A DNA stretch of 5,443 bases, from NCBI GenBank assembly GCA_020846515.1, contig JADLDX010000270.1, positions 1-5,443 of the forward strand. Reading direction: 5' to 3'. The translations under genes and the position numbers were made by a program. This stretch comes from Pirellulaceae bacterium (lineage in GTDB: Bacteria; Planctomycetota; Planctomycetia; Pirellulales; Pirellulaceae). The notes under the pieces were generated by a model that saw only the letters and a program-made list of their open reading frames with translations, was not told the DNA's origin and did no database searches. Of this stretch, positions 1 to 5,443 are shown one piece after another; position 1 is the stretch's first letter, and each line of letters starts with the position of its first letter.

Positions 1-1
1 C

Positions 2-439
2 CCACGTCGCGCCCGTATGCTTGTCGACTTCGAAGTCCAAACCAGTTTGCTGCGGAAAATCGCGGTTCACTGGGCCCTGCTGTTGCTGGCCAACGCAGTC
101 GGTCTGTTTTTCTGGACTTGCTTGATGAACGCACCCGTCGAGTCGTGGTCGGAACTGCTGGTGGGCTTTGTGCGCACTTACATTCCCGTGCTGATCATCT
201 CCTTGGCCTTGCTGCCAGTATTCCTGGTCGATGCTGCCAAGCTGAGCAACCGTTTCGCCGGTCCAATGGTTCGAATTCGTCGCGCGTTGTCTGCCGTACT
301 TTCGGGCGACCAGGTCGAACCAGTTCAATTTCGCGAGAATGATTTTTGGCGGTCCATGGCCGAAGACTTTAATCAAGCGCTGAAGCAACGCGGTCATGTC
401 GAGTCAGACACTGCGACTGATAATCAGCCAACAACCTAA
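2..439 (+). CDS. Two-helix membrane protein with HAMP-like segment (5' end probably outside window)
   Basis: Small inner-membrane protein, numbered here from the first in-window ATG at 17. It has two hydrophobic helices, roughly residues 16-36 and 54-72. The second runs into a charged, HAMP-like segment (about 75-125) with KLSNRFAGPMVRIRRAL followed by a short linker and FRENDFW. Such linkers normally pass signals from a membrane helix to a kinase or methyl-accepting domain, but here the protein ends about 30 residues later with a polar tail and has no output domain. The frame is open upstream of the ATG to the window edge (encoding PRRAR), and no ribosome binding site is visible before the ATG, so the true start may lie outside. 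From memory, similar short HAMP-type proteins precede TadE-like genes in planctomycetes, which fits the next genes on the same strand 98 bases downstream. Molecular role unknown; the family call is fairly secure, the function is not. Confidence 0.72.
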   Translation, partial: PRRARMLVDFEVQTSLLRKIAVHWALLLLANAVGLFFWTCLMNAPVESWSELLVGFVRTYIPVLIISLALLPVFLVDAAKLSNRFAGPMVRIRRALSAVLSGDQVEPVQFRENDFWRSMAEDFNQALKQRGHVESDTATDNQPTT

Positions 440-526
440 CAGCCCACTCTCTTGTCAATCACATCCCTGAAATCGCATGGGTGTCCAGCCTAGACCTGTG
501 CGTTGATGAGCGGTGGCCCCGCCCGC

Positions 527-530
527 GGAG
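527..530 (+). promoter_or_regulatory. Ribosome binding site for the first tadE-like gene
   Basis: A GGAG motif lies seven bases before the ATG at 538. It decides the start of the first tadE-like gene in favour of 538, over an in-frame GTG at 481, which would add 19 residues with no membrane or leader character, and over a later in-frame ATG at 589. Confidence 0.55.
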
Positions 531-537
531 AAAATGT

Positions 538-1002
538 ATGCCACTTATCGATAATCAAACGACATGGCAGATCGCGCGATCGGCACGTATGCCTGTCAGG
601 TCACGACGAAGCGGCCAGCGGCGACGACAACGCGGCGGCGCGGTGGTTGAGTTCGCCGTGTGTCTGCCTATGCTCATGGTGCTCATGCTCGGGTCGATCG
701 AGGCGACCAGCGCGATCTTCTTAAAGCAGTCGCTGGTGGCTGCGGCTTATGAAGGCGTACGCGAGGCAGCCAAGTTGCGAGGCACAACTGCGTCGACGCA
801 GAGTTACGCCACCAATGTCCTGAATGCCCGTCAAGTTCGATCCTTTAGGGTAGTACTGAATCCACCGAATCCGGCCACAGTTGCCCGGGGTGAGCGCGTC
901 ACCATCGAAGTCTCTGCGCCCATCTCCGCCAACAGTCCCTTCATCGGCAAGGTGATCCAGGATCGTCAGCTAGTCGCCCGCGCCGTCATGATTAAAGAGT
1001 AA
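538..1002 (+). CDS. TadE-like pseudopilin
   Basis: Predicted 154-residue minor pseudopilin of the TadE/TadF kind, membrane-inserted by one N-terminal helix. A long basic leader (about residues 19-32, SRRSGQRRRQR-like) precedes GGAVVEF. Cut after G33, this gives Glu at +5 and Phe at +6, the pattern processed by prepilin peptidases of the TadV/CpaA type. The hydrophobic helix spans about 35-62. It is followed by the amphipathic segment AAAYEGVREAAKLRG (68-82), a hallmark of TadE-like domains, and a beta-rich C-terminal domain of about 70 residues. The ATG at 538 was chosen because GGAG precedes it by seven bases. The stop is only seven bases before the vWA gene, which indicates co-transcription. 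In characterised Tad systems TadE-type pseudopilins help pilus biogenesis; whether a Tad pilus exists here cannot be seen. Family assignment is strong. Confidence 0.88.
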   Translation: MPLIDNQTTWQIARSARMPVRSRRSGQRRRQRGGAVVEFAVCLPMLMVLMLGSIEATSAIFLKQSLVAAAYEGVREAAKLRGTTASTQSYATNVLNARQVRSFRVVLNPPNPATVARGERVTIEVSAPISANSPFIGKVIQDRQLVARAVMIKE

Positions 1003-1009
1003 ACCGCCC

Positions 1010-2065
1010 ATGCATAACAACCATCAGCCAAAGTCTCGTAGTACCTATCGGCCACGCCGACCAGCCCGTCGCGGTGCGATGCTGGTAATCATTGCGGTCA
1101 TGATCATGGCCTTCATGATGACCGTAGCGTTTTCAGTTGACGTGGCTTACATGCACCTGGTGCGAAGCGAACTACGGACGGCCACTGACGCCGCCTCCAA
1201 AGCGGCCTCCCAGGCCTTAGTGCGCACCAGTGATCGCAACGCAGCCATCGCGGCGGCGCAGAGCATTGCGCGAGAACATACGATCAGTGGTCGCCCGCTT
1301 GAGTTGAGGGCCAGTGAGGTTCAATTCGGGCATGCTGAACCCAACAACTCTGGCATGTTCGACTTCACGCCTGGCGGAACGCCCACCAATAGTATTCGAG
1401 TAAACGGACGTCGTACGGCTGATTCGCTCGGCGGGGCGGTGCCGCTGCACTTTGGTCGTTTGTTTTCCGTCAACGCTTTCCAACCACAGCACTTCTCCAC
1501 CACGACCTTCGTCGAACGCGATGTGGTGCTGGTGGTCGATCGTTCCGGTTCGATGGCTGGGCAAAAGTTTCAAGATTTGAAGAACGCCGTGGCTGCTTTC
1601 GTGACGGTGTTGGAGCAGAACAATACTGTCGATGAACGAGTCGGTTTGGCCAGCTATGCATCAGACGCTACTCAGGACGTCCAACTCACAACCGACTTGA
1701 CGCAGATCAATCGCGGCATGAACCGCTTGCTCGCCAATGGTTTCACTAGTATTTCTGCCGGCATTAACGCTGGTCAGCAGGTCATGACTGGCAGTCGCTC
1801 ACCTGAATTCGTAGAACGCACCATGATTGTCATGACCGACGGCATTCACAACACAGGGCCGGCTCCTGAAACGTCCGCTCAAAACGTAGTCAATGCCGGC
1901 GTCGTATTGCATACGATTTCCTTTGGCAGTGACGCAGATCGTGGAAGAATGCAGCGCATGGCGCAGTTGGGCCGCGGCAGATACTTTCATGCAAGTAACG
2001 GCACTGACTTGAGCGAAGCCTTTCGTGAGATCGCGCGTACGCTCAATTCTATCATGACTGAATAA
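1010..2065 (+). CDS. TadG-like protein with C-terminal von Willebrand factor A domain
   Basis: A 351-residue membrane-anchored vWA protein. The basic N terminus (RPRRPARRGAM, residues 14-24) leads into one hydrophobic helix (about 24-48). The following SVDVAYMHLVRSELRTATDA is typical of TadG-like N-terminal domains. Unlike the flanking TadE-like proteins it lacks Glu at +5 after the Gly, so prepilin processing is unlikely. A linker region (about 65-165) precedes the vWA domain (about 170-350). All MIDAS elements are visible: D177-R-S179-G-S181, T246 in the GFTSISAG loop, and D277 in MTDG. It should therefore bind a divalent metal and possibly a protein ligand outside the cytoplasm. The ATG lies seven bases after the previous stop, with only a weak AAAGAG upstream, so translation may be coupled. 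In known Tad systems TadG-type proteins are linked to the envelope and the pilus; the exact role here is an inference. Confidence 0.9.
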   Translation: MHNNHQPKSRSTYRPRRPARRGAMLVIIAVMIMAFMMTVAFSVDVAYMHLVRSELRTATDAASKAASQALVRTSDRNAAIAAAQSIAREHTISGRPLELRASEVQFGHAEPNNSGMFDFTPGGTPTNSIRVNGRRTADSLGGAVPLHFGRLFSVNAFQPQHFSTTTFVERDVVLVVDRSGSMAGQKFQDLKNAVAAFVTVLEQNNTVDERVGLASYASDATQDVQLTTDLTQINRGMNRLLANGFTSISAGINAGQQVMTGSRSPEFVERTMIVMTDGIHNTGPAPETSAQNVVNAGVVLHTISFGSDADRGRMQRMAQLGRGRYFHASNGTDLSEAFREIARTLNSIMTE

Positions 2066-2080
2066 TCGACTGACAGAATG

Positions 2081-2134
2081 CTTGATGTGTCAAGTATTCG
2101 ATAGATCAATTAATTGATGGATCAAGTATTCGAT
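2081..2134. repeat. Intergenic direct and inverted repeat block between vWA gene and second tadE-like gene
   Basis: Two copies of a 21-bp unit (2082-2102 and 2114-2134) match at 19 of 21 positions and start 32 bp apart. The last 13 bases, TCAAGTATTCGAT, are identical. Each copy contains a dyad: TTGATGTGTCAA (2082-2093) and TTGATGGATCAA (2114-2125). Between them lies a perfect 14-bp palindrome, ATCAATTAATTGAT (2105-2118), whose symmetry resumes after two mismatches to cover 2100-2123. The block is much more AT-rich than its surroundings. The arrangement resembles an operator with two sites on the same DNA face, but no regulator is known. A weak hairpin is possible, with no U-run to make a standard terminator. 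Confidence 0.6.
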
Positions 2135-2166
2135 TGCAACTGGAACAAGTCCCGATCGCGTCCTCT

Positions 2167-2172
2167 GAGAAG
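2167..2172 (+). promoter_or_regulatory. Probable ribosome binding site for the second tadE-like gene
   Basis: A purine-rich GAGAAG ends six bases before the ATG at 2179. It favours this start over the in-frame TTG at 2134, which falls inside the repeat block and has no such motif before it. Confidence 0.45.
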
Positions 2173-2178
2173 CTCATC

Positions 2179-2688
2179 ATGAACGCACCCAACATGCCAG
2201 CCCCCTACGCGGCTTGTCCAACAGAGGCACGCCCTGCCCTTCGTAACGCTGCCCTTCGCAATACTGCCCTTCGTAACATTCGCGTAATGGCTCGTCGAAG
2301 CTCGCGCCGTGGTGGCGTGACGGTGGAACTGGCCTTGACGATTGGTCTCGCCTTCTTCTTTTTCTTGGCCGCGTTGGAGTTCAGTCGCGTGGCTATGATT
2401 CGGCACACGGTCGATCATGCAACCTACGAGGCGGCTCGGGCTGGCGTAATTCCTGGCATCACGGTGGCTCAAGTCGAAACTCGAGCTCGCCAGGTGCTCG
2501 GTACGGCCAGCACGCGGAACGCTAGAGTAGAAGTTTCGCCCAATCCGATCACCACATCAACACCACGGATCTCAGTCACCATCGGCGTGGCCTTGGATCA
2601 AAACCTGTTTGCACCGGCCATGTTTTTTGTTGGTCGTCGCTTTGAACGCACGTTCACGATGGAACGTGAACTGGCCAGCCGACCCTGA
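2179..2688 (+). CDS. TadE-like pseudopilin, second copy
   Basis: Predicted 169-residue minor pseudopilin. It has a long N-terminal leader (1-45) ending in ARRSSRRGG, then VTVEL: cleavage after G45 puts Glu at +5 and Leu at +6, matching prepilin peptidase substrates. The membrane helix is about 49-72 and includes an unusual run of four Phe (59-62). TVDHATYEAARAGVIPG (77-93) is the TadE-type amphipathic segment, and a beta-rich C-terminal domain follows (about 115-165). It differs clearly from the first tadE-like gene, so this is a divergent pair and not a recent duplication. Odd: residues 20-34 are three copies of a five-residue repeat, ALRN followed by A, T or I, in the part of the leader that would be removed. 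The ATG at 2179 was preferred to the upstream TTG at 2134. The gene is separated from the vWA gene by 113 bases holding repeats, so it may have its own control. Confidence 0.87.
   Translation: MNAPNMPAPYAACPTEARPALRNAALRNTALRNIRVMARRSSRRGGVTVELALTIGLAFFFFLAALEFSRVAMIRHTVDHATYEAARAGVIPGITVAQVETRARQVLGTASTRNARVEVSPNPITTSTPRISVTIGVALDQNLFAPAMFFVGRRFERTFTMERELASRP
2236..2280 (+). repeat. 15-bp tandem repeat, three copies, inside second tadE-like gene
   Basis: Units at 2236-2250, 2251-2265 and 2266-2280 share GCCCTTCG(T/C)AA(C/T), followed by a variable last codon (GCT, ACT, ATT). The unit length is a multiple of three and aligned to codons, so each copy encodes Ala-Leu-Arg-Asn plus one variable residue. 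A partial GCCCT precedes the first unit. Copy-number change would lengthen or shorten the leader peptide without a frameshift. Confidence 0.85.
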
Positions 2689-2710
2689 TCGGACTTGATC
2701 GGACTTGATC
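2687..2710. repeat. 10-bp tandem repeat at the stop codon of the second tadE-like gene
   Basis: GATCGGACTT occurs twice in tandem (2687-2696 and 2697-2706), followed by a further GATC (2707-2710). The first copy overlaps the TGA stop. It fills most of the 33-base gap between two convergent genes. No strong terminator hairpin with a U-run is visible here. Confidence 0.7.
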
Positions 2711-2721
2711 GCTGAACTGGT

Positions 2722-3195
2722 TTAGAGAGCCAGCTTTCTGCGTTTGAACCGGTTGGTGACACGCAGCAGCCATGGTCTGGTCAACCAGAAGGCCAGCACT
2801 CCCAGGCATACGCCACCGGCATCCGCCACGACATCGGCCACATCTGGCTGACGACCAGCGACAAATTGCTGGCTCCATTCATCAAACATTGCATAGAGAA
2901 TGGTGATCGTTAACACGATCGAAATCTGCAACTTGGCACTGGGTAACTTGAGCGAGACCACCCAGCTGAGCAGGAAGCTCAGTCCGCTGAAGGCGATCAG
3001 GTGATAAGCCTTGTCCGAGCCCAGTGAGGGCAACGAAGAACTGGGCAGGTGAGTAGCCACGAAGATCGCCAGCCAGTAAACTCCCAGTAGAGTCGATGTA
3101 ATTCGAAGCAAGGCCATGACCGTTTCATATGGACTGGTGCGAGTGGACGAGTACATGCGAGGCCTGTGAGCTGAGAGATGGAGATAACTACTCAT
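2722..3195 (-). CDS. VanZ-like family membrane protein
   Basis: A 157-residue integral membrane protein of the VanZ-like family, named after the teicoplanin-resistance accessory protein VanZ; most members have no proven function. Predicted helices lie at about 33-49, 64-81, 89-103 and 123-138, and the tail is basic (NRFKRRK). Conserved family residues are visible: D61-K-A-Y-H65 with F69 before helix 2, and after helix 3 the signature D105-E-W-S-Q109-x-F111-x-x-G-R115-x-x-D118-x-x-D121-x-x-x-D125-x-G. The start is uncertain: the first ATG is used here, but in-frame ATGs at 3156 and 3117 (residues 14 and 27) would remove a polar N-terminal extension that family members usually lack, and none has a convincing ribosome binding site. 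The gene converges on the second tadE-like gene and diverges from the DUF1080 gene. A role in antibiotic resistance should not be assumed. Confidence 0.85.
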   Translation of the reverse strand: MSSYLHLSAHRPRMYSSTRTSPYETVMALLRITSTLLGVYWLAIFVATHLPSSSLPSLGSDKAYHLIAFSGLSFLLSWVVSLKLPSAKLQISIVLTITILYAMFDEWSQQFVAGRQPDVADVVADAGGVCLGVLAFWLTRPWLLRVTNRFKRRKLAL

Positions 3196-3226
3196 CTCTC
3201 TGCATCGTCTAGGCGAGCAGCGTGAC

Positions 3227-3232
3227 TATAAT
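3227..3232 (+). promoter_or_regulatory. Possible -10 element upstream of the DUF1080 gene
   Basis: A perfect TATAAT hexamer lies in the 130-base divergent intergenic region (3196-3325). No good -35 hexamer is seen 16-18 bases upstream, and the TG at 3223-3224 is one base off the extended -10 position. It would leave a leader of nearly 90 bases. The opposite strand reads TATAGT at nearly the same place, so the region could also serve the VanZ-like gene. The rest of this gap holds nothing else I can name. Confidence 0.3.
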
Positions 3233-3325
3233 CATCGCAGTCGGCGAGTTGCAGTTTACCGTCACAAGCTCGCTACATTGCGTTTATTCCCCAAATTATG
3301 ACCTCCCTTTCCTGCAGGTGGTTTT

Positions 3326-4036
3326 ATGCTGCTCACATTTTCACGTTTTTTTCTCCAAGGTACCGCGGGACTAATAACGTTGACCTTGGCGATGACGCTG
3401 GCAGGTCTGCTGGTGACGAGTAGTTCGGCGCAAGACAAAGACTCGGACGAAAAGCCCGTCAAAGAATCACCGGTAAAGGAGGGCTGGCTTCCGCTAACCA
3501 AGGCCGCATCGCTCGAGGGCTGGGAAGTAACTCAGTTTGGCGGCGAGGGCGAGGTCAAAATGGAAGACGAGATGCTGCAATTGGCCATGGGAGATCCCCT
3601 GACCGGCGTCACCTGGAAGGCCAAAGATTTTCCCAAAACGAACTATGAAATCAAGTTGGAAGCGCGACGCATTCAGGGCAACGACTTTCTCTGCGGTCTG
3701 ACCTTTCCGGTCGGCGACAAGCACGCATCGTTGATCGCTGGAGGCTGGGGGGGTGGAGTTGTTGGGCTGTCCAGCGTCGATGGTAATGATGCTTCGGAGA
3801 ATTCGACCAGCAGTTTTCGCGATTTCGAAAACAACAAGTGGTACAGCTTTCGAGTGCGTGTGGACGACGAGAACATCACGGCTTGGGTCGACGATGAACG
3901 CGTCTTCAAACAAGAGCGCGAGGGACACGAATTTTCAGTGCGTGCTGAAGTGATGGCTAGCCGGCCCTTGGGATTCTGCGTGTTCCAGTCGAAGGTGCAG
4001 GTGCGCAAATTCGAATGGCGACCGCTGAAAAAATGA
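3326..4036 (+). CDS. Secreted DUF1080 (3-keto-disaccharide hydrolase / LamG-like) protein
   Basis: A 236-residue exported protein. A Sec signal peptide covers about residues 1-35, with a hydrophobic core at 13-31 and a likely cut after SSA (33-35). A short charged linker (36-52) precedes a single beta-sandwich domain of the DUF1080 family (about 53-234). Family features visible in order are W54-L-P-L, G65-W66, the [20 protein letters not shown] segment (92-111), the strongly conserved [11 protein letters not shown] (120-130), the glycine-rich [15 protein letters not shown] (139-153), WYSFRVRV (172-179) and the closing strand [11 protein letters not shown]1080 proteins are greatly expanded in planctomycetes; some members hydrolyse 3-keto-glycosides, others may only bind carbohydrate. 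Activity of this one cannot be told from sequence. AGGTGG at 3316-3321 sits four bases before the ATG and supports the start. The stop is only 10 bases before the deaminase gene, so they probably share a transcript. Confidence 0.9.
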   Translation: MLLTFSRFFLQGTAGLITLTLAMTLAGLLVTSSSAQDKDSDEKPVKESPVKEGWLPLTKAASLEGWEVTQFGGEGEVKMEDEMLQLAMGDPLTGVTWKAKDFPKTNYEIKLEARRIQGNDFLCGLTFPVGDKHASLIAGGWGGGVVGLSSVDGNDASENSTSSFRDFENNKWYSFRVRVDDENITAWVDDERVFKQEREGHEFSVRAEVMASRPLGFCVFQSKVQVRKFEWRPLKK

Positions 4037-4046
4037 ATGGGCTGTG

Positions 4047-4559
4047 ATGAACCGATCTGATACCGATCTATCTGATTCTGACGATCCACTCTCATTCGAT
4101 GTCGATGCGCTGTATATGGTGCGCGCCCTGCAACTGGCCGACCAGGCAGCCAGTGAGGATGAAGTCCCCGTGGGCGCTGTCGTCGTCCATGGCGGGCGCG
4201 TTATCGGGGCTGGCTATAATCAGCGTGAAGCGCTGTCCGACCCGACGGCTCATGCAGAGATGATCGCCATCACTCAAGCTGCCTCGACGTTGGCCAGTTG
4301 GCGTTTGGAAGATTGTACGTTGTATGTAACGCTGGAACCTTGCCCGATGTGTGCTGGTGCGATTGTTCAAGCGCGAGTTCCGCGAGTTGTCTATGGTGCA
4401 CGGGATCCGAAGGCAGGTGCTGTCGATAGTCTTTTTCGATTGCTGGATGATCCACGCCTGAATCATCGCGCCAGTTCCACCGGTGGTGTGCTGGCCGATC
4501 AATGTGGGCTGCTGCTCAGCGAGTTCTTTGCTGCCAAACGCCGACAAGGCAAAAAGTAA
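4047..4559 (+). CDS. tadA: tRNA adenosine(34) deaminase TadA
   Basis: Zinc-dependent cytoplasmic enzyme that converts adenosine to inosine at the wobble position of tRNA-Arg(ACG); normally essential. The 170-residue product has the complete cytidine/deoxycytidylate deaminase-type site: H69-A-E71 (zinc ligand and proton-shuttle glutamate) and P98-C99-P-M-C102 (two zinc ligands). Further family hallmarks are EVPVGAVVV near residues 39-47, AGYN (56-59), DPTAHAEM (65-72), ARDPKAGA (118-125) and the C-terminal [10 protein letters not shown] helix. It is slightly longer than the Escherichia coli enzyme through an acidic N-terminal extension (about residues 2-20, [18 protein letters not shown]). The start could be the GTG at 4044 or the ATG at 4047; neither has a good ribosome binding site, and coupling to the gene 10 bases upstream is likely. 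The ATG at 4116 would give a minimal form but would remove part of the first helix. It is unrelated to the Tad pilus ATPase also called TadA. Confidence 0.95.
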   Translation: MNRSDTDLSDSDDPLSFDVDALYMVRALQLADQAASEDEVPVGAVVVHGGRVIGAGYNQREALSDPTAHAEMIAITQAASTLASWRLEDCTLYVTLEPCPMCAGAIVQARVPRVVYGARDPKAGAVDSLFRLLDDPRLNHRASSTGGVLADQCGLLLSEFFAAKRRQGKK

Positions 4560-4593
4560 TCCTTCTCAAGTTATCACTCCGAGAGGCACAATC

Positions 4594-5443
4594 ATGAGTT
4601 CCAATTTGCGGCGCGCGGCCGCCGATGCGCAGCGTGCTTCGCGAGCCACGATTGATCCAGCCGCCTTGATGCAAATTAAGAACCTGACGCTGCGAGCCAA
4701 AGCCGTCGTCGAAGGCTTCATGAGTGGCTTGCATCGCAGTCCGGTCCACGGTTTTTCCGTTGAGTTCAGCGAATATCGCCCCTACGTTCAAGGCGACGAC
4801 CCACGGCGCGTGGATTGGAAATTGCTGGCGCGGACCGATCGCTACTACGTTAAGCAGTACGAAGACGAAACCAATCGACGCTGTTATCTAGCCGTCGACC
4901 AAAGTCGATCGATGGCCTACGGATCGTTGGCTTACACGAAAGCGACCTATGCGCGTACGCTGGCCGCGACCTTGGCCTACTATTTGACGCAGCAACGCGA
5001 CGCCGTTGGAGTTATGACCTGTGGGCATGGCGCGACTGAATACCTGCCCGCGTGCCATCGACCCGGTCACTTGCAACAACTGATGCGTCACCTGGATCGC
5101 GAGAGCGAAGGCACTGAGTCCAATCTGGCTGAGGCGCTTGGTCAACTGGCCGCGCGCAGTCAGCGTCGCGGATTGGTGATTGTCCTTACCGACGCTTTGC
5201 TGGACCCGTCCACCCTGGGGCTGCCACTGGGATACCTGCGAGGTCGAGGGCATGAAGTAGTGTTGATTCGCATCTTGGATCCTCGCGAGATCGAATTTAC
5301 GTTGCCAGCCAGCACCATGCTCCGGGATATGGAAACGGGCAAGCAGATCTATGTTGACCCCCAAGCGGCCAAACGCACGTACGATGAACGCTTTGCGGCA
5401 CATCAGTCTCAACTGACCGACCTGTGCCATCGACGAGGCGTAC
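4594..5443 (+). CDS. DUF58 domain protein (vWA-like), 3' end outside window
   Basis: The first 283 residues of a DUF58 protein; the frame stays open to the right edge and probably lacks only a few dozen residues, judging from usual family length. GAGAGG at 4581-4586, seven bases before the ATG, supports the start. The DUF58 signature is clear: SGLHRSPVHGFSVEFSEYR (44-62), then Y64-V-Q-G-D-D-P-R-R-V-D-W (64-75) and LLARTDRYYVKQYEDE (77-92). A vWA-like fold follows, with D102-Q-S104-R-S106 as a MIDAS-type DxSxS and LTD (198-200) as the later acidic element. No signal peptide or membrane helix is visible, so it is probably cytoplasmic or peripheral. DUF58 genes commonly sit next to MoxR-type AAA+ ATPase and Bat-type vWA genes, and the pair is thought to act in protein maturation or envelope stress. 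No MoxR gene lies upstream here: the neighbour 34 bases upstream is tadA. Confidence 0.92.
   Translation, partial: MSSNLRRAAADAQRASRATIDPAALMQIKNLTLRAKAVVEGFMSGLHRSPVHGFSVEFSEYRPYVQGDDPRRVDWKLLARTDRYYVKQYEDETNRRCYLAVDQSRSMAYGSLAYTKATYARTLAATLAYYLTQQRDAVGVMTCGHGATEYLPACHRPGHLQQLMRHLDRESEGTESNLAEALGQLAARSQRRGLVIVLTDALLDPSTLGLPLGYLRGRGHEVVLIRILDPREIEFTLPASTMLRDMETGKQIYVDPQAAKRTYDERFAAHQSQLTDLCHRRGV

Noticed and set aside
481..537. GTG-started extension of the first tadE-like gene
   Set aside because: The added 19 residues have no leader or membrane character, and GGAG at 527-530 is placed correctly for the ATG at 538.
2081..2126. Rho-independent terminator after the vWA gene
   Set aside because: The CTTGA/TCAAG stem is only five base pairs, AT-rich, and lacks a following U-run.
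2236..2280. Repeats considered as a CRISPR array
   Set aside because: The units are only 15 bp, directly adjacent without spacers, and aligned to codons inside a gene.
2122..2472. 116-codon open frame on the - strand, including the intergenic repeat block
   Set aside because: It mostly mirrors the second tadE-like gene, has a low-complexity composition made by the antisense of the tandem repeat, and has no domain.
2722..3195. Glycopeptide resistance determinant
   Set aside because: VanZ-like proteins are widespread in bacteria without resistance, and no vanRSHAX-type genes are nearby.
3494..4095. Overlapping - strand open frames of 140 and 144 codons
   Set aside because: They are antisense to the DUF1080 gene and the start of tadA, both of which have strong family motifs; no independent coding signs were seen.
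4047..4559. Link between this tadA and the Tad pilus-like genes on the left
   Set aside because: The sequence is a zinc deaminase with HAE and PCxxC motifs; only the gene name is shared with the pilus ATPase.
4888..5430. 180-codon open frame on the - strand
   Set aside because: It lies wholly opposite the DUF58 gene, whose family signature is unmistakable; the translated - strand product shows no recognisable domain or start signal.

Overview
The window looks like chromosomal DNA of a planctomycete, most likely a Pirellulales-type member (Rhodopirellula/Blastopirellula relatives). This is an inference from gene content: a secreted DUF1080 protein of a very planctomycete style, a short membrane HAMP-like protein followed by TadE/TadG-type genes, a VanZ-like protein and a DUF58 protein, at moderately high GC. 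No rRNA, tRNA, transposase, integrase or CRISPR array was seen. Coding density is high, and the longest stretch without a gene is about 130 bases.

Left part (about 1-2690, + strand): four genes that appear to form one Tad-type pseudopilin cluster. They are a two-helix membrane protein with a HAMP-like segment (its 5' end is probably outside the window), a TadE-like pseudopilin, a TadG-like protein carrying a C-terminal von Willebrand A domain with an intact MIDAS motif, and a second TadE-like pseudopilin. Both TadE-like proteins have a Gly / Glu(+5) processing site for a prepilin peptidase. No pilus ATPase, secretin, platform protein or Flp major pilin is visible, so this is at most the minor-pseudopilin end of a Tad machine or a stand-alone envelope module. 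The gap between the vWA gene and the second tadE-like gene holds an AT-rich block of direct and inverted repeats that could be an operator. The second tadE-like gene carries a 15-bp in-frame tandem repeat near its start and a 10-bp tandem repeat at its stop codon.

Middle (about 2720-3330): a VanZ-like membrane protein on the - strand, convergent with the second tadE-like gene and divergent from the next gene. A 130-base divergent intergenic region follows, with one perfect -10-like hexamer.

Right part (3326 to the end, + strand): a secreted DUF1080 (3-keto-disaccharide hydrolase / LamG-like fold) protein, then, 10 bases later, the tRNA adenosine-34 deaminase tadA, then, 34 bases later, a DUF58 protein with a vWA-like DxSxS motif that runs off the right edge. 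The tight spacing suggests co-transcription. The shared name tadA is a coincidence: this deaminase is not the Tad pilus ATPase.

Overall this is a fairly ordinary planctomycete core region. The most unusual material is the repeat structure around the second tadE-like gene. I do not see convincing evidence of a wholly new system.
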